Source: an uncultured Christensenellaceae bacterium (GTDB lineage Bacteria > Bacillota > Clostridia > Christensenellales > Pumilibacteraceae). From it: DNA of 10,570 bases. Of this stretch, positions 6,092 through 10,570 are shown one piece after another (within the stretch, counting starts at the first letter, position 1; every line of letters starts with the position of its first letter). The stretch covers positions 1 to 10,570 of the forward strand of contig CAJUQF010000068.1 in assembly GCA_910588315.1 (NCBI GenBank). The letters run 5' to 3'. A program made the position numbers and the translations under genes. The notes below the pieces were generated by a model. That model saw only the letters and a list, made by a program, of their open reading frames with translations. It was not told the DNA's origin and did no database searches.

Positions 6092-6115
6092 AACATTTAT
6101 CGGACAATTTATCAA
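6087..6115 (-). promoter_or_regulatory. Promoter of the dnaD-like/dnaI operon
   Basis: On the minus strand: TTGATA (6115-6110), 17-nt spacer, TATTAT (6092-6087), with TG two bases before the -10 giving an extended -10. Expected start near 6080 with a leader of about 35 nt to the ATG at 6045. Its -10 shares five of six base pairs with the -10 of the opposing sbcDC promoter. Confidence 0.8.
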
Positions 6116-6164
6116 CCGTAAACGAACAAAAATTTTTCGGATTTTATTTAGACGGGAGAGACGA

Positions 6165-7379
6165 ATGAAAATTTTGCACACCGCCGACCTGCATTTGGGC
6201 AAAAAACTCAATAAAGCGTCGCGACTCGACGAGCAATGCGACGTGATAAAAGAGCTATCCGAACTTGCCGACGCGCAGGATATAGACGTAATACTTATCG
6301 CCGGCGATATTTTCGACACGTCCGTGCCGACGTCGGATGCGGAACGCGTGTTTTATCGCAGCATACTTACGCTTGCCGAGCGCGGCAGAGCGGTCATTGC
6401 GCTTGCCGGCAATCATGACGACGAGCGCAGAATGTGCGCGGCGAAACCGCTTGCCGATCTACAGGGTATTGTGCTTGCCGGCGAACTCGATTATTCGCAG
6501 CTCGGCGAAGAGACTCTGTCCGATCCTACGCCGCCGCCGTCGCTTTTTGCGCTGTCGGACGCGGCGGACTATCTGCAAAAACAGCGTATCAAGATAGTCG
6601 GTCATTACGGCGGGATAACCGCGGTCAAGGGCGAAGAAAAAGTCAATATCGCGCTCGTTCCGTACCCGGCGGAGTCGCGGCTTGCGCGCTGGGAAAAACA
6701 GGATTATACTCTGTCATACGAAGAGCGCGTAAAAAACACGATCGCGCGCGCTTGCGGATTTTTCGACGATAATTACAATATTTTATGCACGCATTTGTTT
6801 TTGAGCAAGTCGGCGTCATCCGATTCGCTCGGCGGGCTTGTGGCGTTACCGCCAGAAATATTGCCGGAGACCGCGGACTATGTTGCGCTCGGGCATGTAC
6901 ATAAACATTTGAGAATGAGCAAAAAACCGCTTGCGGAATACAGCGGCTCGCCGCTGCAGTACGCGTACGACGAGGGCAGGACCAAATCGGTCAATATAAT
7001 CGATACGGAAAAGCACACTGTCACGCAGGAAATTTTAAGTTCGGGTAAAAAACTCACCGAGACCGATGCGGACAACTTCGAAGAGTGCATGGCAAAACTC
7101 GACAGTTTCCCGAGCGACTATGTGCGGCTAAGGTACGGCGGCGAACCGCTCGGAAAGGAAGATGCGGCAAAAATTCGCTCTCACCCTGCATTCAACGACC
7201 TGGTCATAACCGCCAATGCCAAAAACGAAGTCGTTATCGAGCGCAAAGCGCATTTATCCGACGCCGAGATATTCGAAATGTATTATAAGAGTCGCGACAA
7301 GGAAAAGCGCGCTCCGTCGGCGGAGCTTGAGGCGGTGTTTGTAGAACTTATGGGAGAGCTTAAAAATGAAACCCGTTAG
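6165..7379 (+). CDS. sbcD: SbcD, nuclease subunit of the SbcCD (Mre11-like) complex, 404 aa
   Basis: A calcineurin-like metallophosphatase fold with the full Mre11/SbcD metal motifs: D8-x-H10 (HTADLHLG), D48 in GDIFD, N83-H84-D85 in GNHDD, H210 in CTHLF, and H244/H246 in GHVHKH. YSGSPLQYAYDE (259-270) is the conserved segment after the catalytic domain, and the C-terminal third is the capping and SbcC-contact region. With SbcC it forms a Mn-dependent nuclease that cuts hairpins and blocked double-strand ends, for example at long palindromes. Start chosen at ATG 6165 because GGGAG (6154-6158) is 6 nt upstream and the family begins MKILHTADLHLG. An upstream in-frame ATG at 6063 would overlap the promoter. 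The stretch at about 105-157 between GNHD and VNIALVPYP is somewhat long for the family. The stop lies 14 nt inside sbcC, so translation is coupled. Confidence 0.97.
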   Translation: MKILHTADLHLGKKLNKASRLDEQCDVIKELSELADAQDIDVILIAGDIFDTSVPTSDAERVFYRSILTLAERGRAVIALAGNHDDERRMCAAKPLADLQGIVLAGELDYSQLGEETLSDPTPPPSLFALSDAADYLQKQRIKIVGHYGGITAVKGEEKVNIALVPYPAESRLARWEKQDYTLSYEERVKNTIARACGFFDDNYNILCTHLFLSKSASSDSLGGLVALPPEILPETADYVALGHVHKHLRMSKKPLAEYSGSPLQYAYDEGRTKSVNIIDTEKHTVTQEILSSGKKLTETDADNFEECMAKLDSFPSDYVRLRYGGEPLGKEDAAKIRSHPAFNDLVITANAKNEVVIERKAHLSDAEIFEMYYKSRDKEKRAPSAELEAVFVELMGELKNETR

Positions 7380-10113
7380 ACTAACGATAGAAGGAATAAA
7401 CTCGTTCATAGAGGCGCAGACGCTCGACTTCGAAAAGGTGGGACGCAGTAATCTTTTTTGCATAAGCGGCAAGACCGGCGCGGGGAAAACCACCATATTC
7501 GACAGTATAATGCTCGCGCTGTACGGAAAAAGCGCCAAGGGCAATCTTGCCGACGTCGTCAATCTTTCGCTCATGCGTGCGACGGTCACACTGGAATTTA
7601 CCGAGCGAGGCGAGATTTACAAAGTAGAACGCAACATTAAATGCCGATTCGAAAAGGATAGCGACGGCAAACCGACCGAAAAGCGTTTGGCAATGACCGA
7701 CTGTACGCTTTACAAAAACGGCGAACCTTTTTCTAAGGGCGAGGCGGCAAACGATATATTAAAAGATATAATAGGGCTGGAGGCGTCGGAATTCAAAAAC
7801 GTTTACATGCTCGAACAGGGCGAATACGCCGAGTTTTTGAAAAAGCCGCCGGCAAAACAGACCGAGGCGGTAGGTAAGATATTTTCGTTGATGCGGTTCG
7901 GCGACGTTCACAAGCTTGCCGGCGAGCATGCCAAGCAGGAACGCGCAAAGCGCGACGGCATACTAAAACAGATAGAAGAACTCGGCGATGTTTCGCAGGA
8001 CAAGCTCAAAGAATTGAAAGACGCTTTGAAAATTTTGCGCGCAAAGACGACGGCACTCGGCAAGGACGCCGAGGCGCGGCAAGCGGAGATATCGGCGCTC
8101 GAAAAAGAACGCGACGTATATATAGCGGCAAAAGAAAAGATGAAAGCGGTACGCGATCTCATGCTGCAAGCAGACGAAACGCAAAAACGCGAGTACGAGG
8201 CTAAATGTGCGCTCGAAGAGTTCGAAAAAAACGTCGATCCCGATGATTCGCGAAAATTATCCGAACTGCGCGAACGACTGAACAAGCTCAGCGCACTCGG
8301 CGCGCTCGATCGCGAGTATTCCAATACTTTGAAAGACGGCGAAGTCAAGGCTACGCAGCTCAACGAGCTAAAAGAACGCGAATGCAATGTGCGCGATGCG
8401 TACGAAAAACTCAAAACCGAATCGATGGATTTCGATAAGCAAAGATCCGAAACGCTCGCGGCGGTAACGGCGACGGTTAGGACCCGTGCGGATCGTTCGG
8501 CAGCGGTCGAACGAGTAAATAATCTTGCGCCGGACAGCGCGCCCGGCGAGATAACCGAGATAATTTACGCGATCGCCGCGGAAAAGACCGAGTACGACGG
8601 TATAACCGCGCGACTGAAAGAAACGGAAAAGCGCATAGAAAGCAAGACTCGCGAATGCGACAATATTCTCGAAAAGATAGAGCGTTACAACAAAGAATTT
8701 GAGACGATCGTTCAGAAAGAAAATGAGCTTGCGGAAAGAAAAAAAGTCGCGGAAGAGGAATATTCGGCGGCTCGGATAGCGTCGCATGCGGCGGCGGTTT
8801 GCGCCGAACTGCACGACGGAGATAAGTGTCCGGTTTGCGGCGGTATTTATCACGGCGGTTCGAACCGCGAGGCATTCGACGTGGAAAACAAAAAACGCGC
8901 GCTCGACGAAGTAGTCGAGCAGTTGAACGCACAGACGGCGCGGCGCGGCGAGTGCGTAAAATACACGGACATGGCAAAGTCGGAGTACGATAGGTCGGAT
9001 AATGACAGAAACGAGTTGAAACGCGAAAAAATCGATCTCGAACAGAAAGCGGCTGCGACTAAGTTCGATACCGATTTGTACGATATTTTAAAAGAAAAGC
9101 TCGAAAAAGCAAAATCGGCGGCGGAAAGATCGAACGCCGCAAACGATCGTCTTTTGAAACAGGAACCGGAGATACAGTCGATCGCGGCGCGGATCGCAGC
9201 CGGGGAGCAGGCGATAAGAGAGAATACCGAAAAAGCGGATAAATTAAGATCCGAGCTCGGCGATTTGTGCGGCAAGACCGACGGCGAAATAAACAAGATA
9301 TCCGCATTGACATTCGAACTCGAAACAAAAATGAAAAAAATCGACGACGAGCGTAAATCGCTTATATCGGCGGTCACTTCGGCGACGGCGGCGTTCGAGA
9401 CGGTAAAAAACTCGCTCGAAAAAGCAAAAGCGGAGTGTCCCGTGGATATGCCGCAGTTCGACGAGCAGGCGTATACCGACAAGCGCGACGGTATCGACAG
9501 GCTTAAAAATCAAATCAACGAGAACCTGCGCGAAATTTCGGTTTTGGAAGTGGAAGAGAAACACATGACCGAAAAAGTCGCCGGCATGCTCGACAAACAG
9601 GCGGAAGCGGTAAATATCGAAAAGAAAGCGAAACTTTACGATACCATATACGAATATACTCGCGGTAAAGCAATGCTCAATTATGTTGCCGCCGAGTACA
9701 TAGCGGAGTTTACCGCCGTCGCGAGCGAAATTCTGGTCGAGCTGAGCAGCGGCAAATACACGATGAGCTACGACGGCGTAAACGGTTTTGTGGTATCCGA
9801 TTATCTCAACGGCGGCAAATCGCGAAAGACCGATACGCTGTCCGGCGGCGAGCTTTTTTTGGCGTCGCTGTCCGTCGCGATAGCCATTGCGCGTACGCAA
9901 AGCAACGGCGACAATGCGTTTTTCTTTCTCGACGAAGGATTCGGAACGCTCGACGAAGATCTCATCGACGTCGTATATTCGGCGCTCGAATCGCTTTCCA
10001 AAGACTGTTTGGTCGGCGTCATAACTCACGCCGAGGCGCTCATTGCGCGTATGCCGTCGTGCGTAAGAGTGGCGGAGGCTACCGATAATTGCGGCAGCCG
10101 AATAGACATGTGA
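7366..10113 (+). CDS. sbcC: SbcC, Rad50-like ATPase subunit of the SbcCD complex, 915 aa
   Basis: SMC-like architecture. The N-terminal ATPase half has Walker A GKTGAGKT (35-42), followed by a long charged coiled coil. The zinc hook CPVC sits at 488-491, near the middle, followed by the returning coil. The C-terminal half has the ABC signature LSGGE (825-829), Walker B FFFLDE (D856, E857), the D-loop FGTLDED and the H-loop VITHAE. ATP binding closes the heads on the SbcD nuclease and the hook dimerises coils to tether DNA ends. All key residues are intact. At 915 residues it is shorter than the E. coli (1048) and B. subtilis (1130) proteins, with the difference in the coiled-coil arms. GGGAG (7352-7356) lies 9 nt before ATG 7366, inside sbcD. 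No strong terminator follows: only a weak hairpin at 10191-10208. Confidence 0.97.
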   Translation: MKPVRLTIEGINSFIEAQTLDFEKVGRSNLFCISGKTGAGKTTIFDSIMLALYGKSAKGNLADVVNLSLMRATVTLEFTERGEIYKVERNIKCRFEKDSDGKPTEKRLAMTDCTLYKNGEPFSKGEAANDILKDIIGLEASEFKNVYMLEQGEYAEFLKKPPAKQTEAVGKIFSLMRFGDVHKLAGEHAKQERAKRDGILKQIEELGDVSQDKLKELKDALKILRAKTTALGKDAEARQAEISALEKERDVYIAAKEKMKAVRDLMLQADETQKREYEAKCALEEFEKNVDPDDSRKLSELRERLNKLSALGALDREYSNTLKDGEVKATQLNELKERECNVRDAYEKLKTESMDFDKQRSETLAAVTATVRTRADRSAAVERVNNLAPDSAPGEITEIIYAIAAEKTEYDGITARLKETEKRIESKTRECDNILEKIERYNKEFETIVQKENELAERKKVAEEEYSAARIASHAAAVCAELHDGDKCPVCGGIYHGGSNREAFDVENKKRALDEVVEQLNAQTARRGECVKYTDMAKSEYDRSDNDRNELKREKIDLEQKAAATKFDTDLYDILKEKLEKAKSAAERSNAANDRLLKQEPEIQSIAARIAAGEQAIRENTEKADKLRSELGDLCGKTDGEINKISALTFELETKMKKIDDERKSLISAVTSATAAFETVKNSLEKAKAECPVDMPQFDEQAYTDKRDGIDRLKNQINENLREISVLEVEEKHMTEKVAGMLDKQAEAVNIEKKAKLYDTIYEYTRGKAMLNYVAAEYIAEFTAVASEILVELSSGKYTMSYDGVNGFVVSDYLNGGKSRKTDTLSGGELFLASLSVAIAIARTQSNGDNAFFFLDEGFGTLDEDLIDVVYSALESLSKDCLVGVITHAEALIARMPSCVRVAEATDNCGSRIDM

Positions 10114-10217
10114 TTCGCGACAGCGCACGGCAAAGTAATGTAGCCCGGAACGGAGTAATTTTCCTTGCGGAGTGAAGATGTAAAAGTGAGAAAGTTCGGT
10201 CGAATTTTTAAATTATT
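10114..10217. other. Unassigned spacer after sbcC
   Basis: No gene and no strong terminator. A weak A-U-rich hairpin, AAAGTTC (10191-10197), GGTC, GAATTTT (10202-10208), could slow transcription, but its U-run is part of the stem. Fragments such as CGGAACGGAGT and GCGGAGTGA echo words in the repeat at 10258-10302 and may be a decayed relative. Confidence 0.4.
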
Positions 10218-10302
10218 AGATTTCTCGACTTTGCTCGAAATGACAGGAAACATTATTGTCATTTCGACCGGAGTGAGCAAAGCGAACGGAGTGGAGAAAT
10301 CT
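10218..10302. repeat. REP-like long inverted repeat with unequal arms
   Basis: AGATTTCTC (10218-10226) pairs with GAGAAATCT (10294-10302), and TCGAAATGACA (10235-10245) pairs with TGTCATTTCGA (10257-10267), with an 11-nt central loop. The right arm carries 26 extra or unmatched bases (10268-10293) against 8 in the left arm (10227-10234), so the two arms look like a short and a long version of one repeat facing each other. Sequences of the type AGATTTCTC...TCGAAATGACA are, from my knowledge, widespread intergenic repeats in Firmicutes and Bacteroidetes genomes. Confidence 0.8.
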
Positions 10303-10351
10303 TTGTAACAATCAATGCTGTTAATTGTGTAATTGCTTAACGGTAAAAAAC

Positions 10352-10388
10352 GGAATGCCGAGGCGTCGTTCCCTACAAATTGCACAAT
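10352..10388 (-). repeat. Single unit of a GTAGGG-type hairpin repeat
   Basis: Stem GGAATG (10352-10357) with CGTTCC (10367-10372), loop CCGAGGCGT, followed by CTACAAATTGCACAAT. On the minus strand this reads ATTGTGCAATTTGTAGGG then the stem. The flank CCCTACAAATTGCACAA matches CCCTACGAATTACACAA at the right end of the window, so both belong to one family with different hairpins. Confidence 0.65.
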
Positions 10389-10473
10389 ATAATTTCGTTA
10401 CGGTATGTAAAGGAAAATAAAACGTAATATAACAGTAACGATGTTACAATGGAAAATACCAATCGGATCAATC

Positions 10474-10560
10474 TTCGTAAGGAGCGCAGACCCATGCGCT
10501 CCGTGTGTGGCAAAGCAATAATCCGAGAAACGGCGGTCAAGGGTCTGACCGCCCTACGAA
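10474..10560. repeat. Head-to-head pair of hairpin repeat units with matching loops
   Basis: Left unit: GGAGCGCA (10481-10488), loop GACCCA, TGCGCTCC (10495-10502). Right unit: GGCGGTCA (10532-10539), loop AGGGTC, TGACCGCC (10546-10553). Both stems are perfect 8-bp. The pair is bounded by TTCGTA (10474-10479) and TACGAA (10555-10560). Read on the minus strand, the right unit begins TTCGTAGGGCGGTCAGACCC, parallel to TTCGTAAGGAGCGCAGACCC on the left. So these are two inverted copies of one element with the same loop and different, compensated stems. Confidence 0.8.
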
Positions 10561-10570
10561 TTACACAACA

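Noticed and set aside
6063..6164. Upstream ATG extension of sbcD
   Set aside because: It overlaps the promoter region, adds residues absent from the SbcD family, and lacks a ribosome site; MKILHTADLHLG begins at 6165.
9244..10128. 294-codon open stretch on the minus strand
   Set aside because: Antisense to the C-terminal ATPase half of sbcC; no motifs.
10191..10209. Terminator for sbcDC
   Set aside because: The stem is A-U-rich with a G-U pair and its U-run is used inside the stem, so it is too weak to call.

Overview
The window reads as a chromosomal segment from a low-to-moderate-GC Clostridia-like Firmicute, most likely an uncultured gut lineage. The grounds are the pairing of a DnaD/DnaB2-domain primosome protein with a DnaI-type helicase loader (an arrangement typical of Firmicutes), near-consensus sigma-A promoters, purine-rich GGAG/GGGAG ribosome binding sites, and small REP-like hairpin repeats of a kind common in genomes of uncultured Clostridia. 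The lineage is an inference; there is no rRNA or other marker to fix it.

Layout. Positions 1-476: a short XRE-type regulator behind a palindromic operator/promoter, with a divergent promoter leaving the left edge. Positions 486-842: a compact transcription unit (perfect consensus promoter, 87-aa single-pass membrane protein with an acidic tail, UUCG-tetraloop terminator). Positions 843-1671: no convincing gene, but two direct copies of an ~87-bp repeat built around palindromes. Positions 1672-2714: an FAD-dependent oxidoreductase of the geranylgeranyl-reductase/FixC type whose promoter would start transcription at the ATG. Positions 2715-3046: gene-free and visibly GC-richer. Positions 3061-3639: a SAP/DUF6434-type protein, convergent with the next operon across a shared AT-rich terminator.

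The core of the window is a divergent pair of genome-maintenance operons. On the minus strand, 6045-3730 encodes a DnaD/DnaB2-repeat replication-initiation protein followed 3 nt later by a DnaI/DnaC-like helicase loader. On the plus strand, 6165-10113 encodes SbcD and SbcC, the Mre11/Rad50-type nuclease complex, overlapping by 14 nt. The two operons are driven from opposed promoters whose -10 boxes occupy almost the same bases (6086-6092), so they probably compete for RNA polymerase.

The right end (10114-10570) is gene-free and holds repeats: a degenerate long inverted repeat (10218-10302) and three related hairpin units (10352-10388 and a head-to-head pair at 10474-10560). The pair keeps the loop motif but has covaried stems.

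Most noteworthy observations: the overlapping -10 boxes between replication initiation and SbcDC; four apparent tandem DnaD-type modules in one protein; covarying hairpins with complementary loops at the right end; a probable leaderless mRNA; and an internal duplication in the SAP-domain protein.
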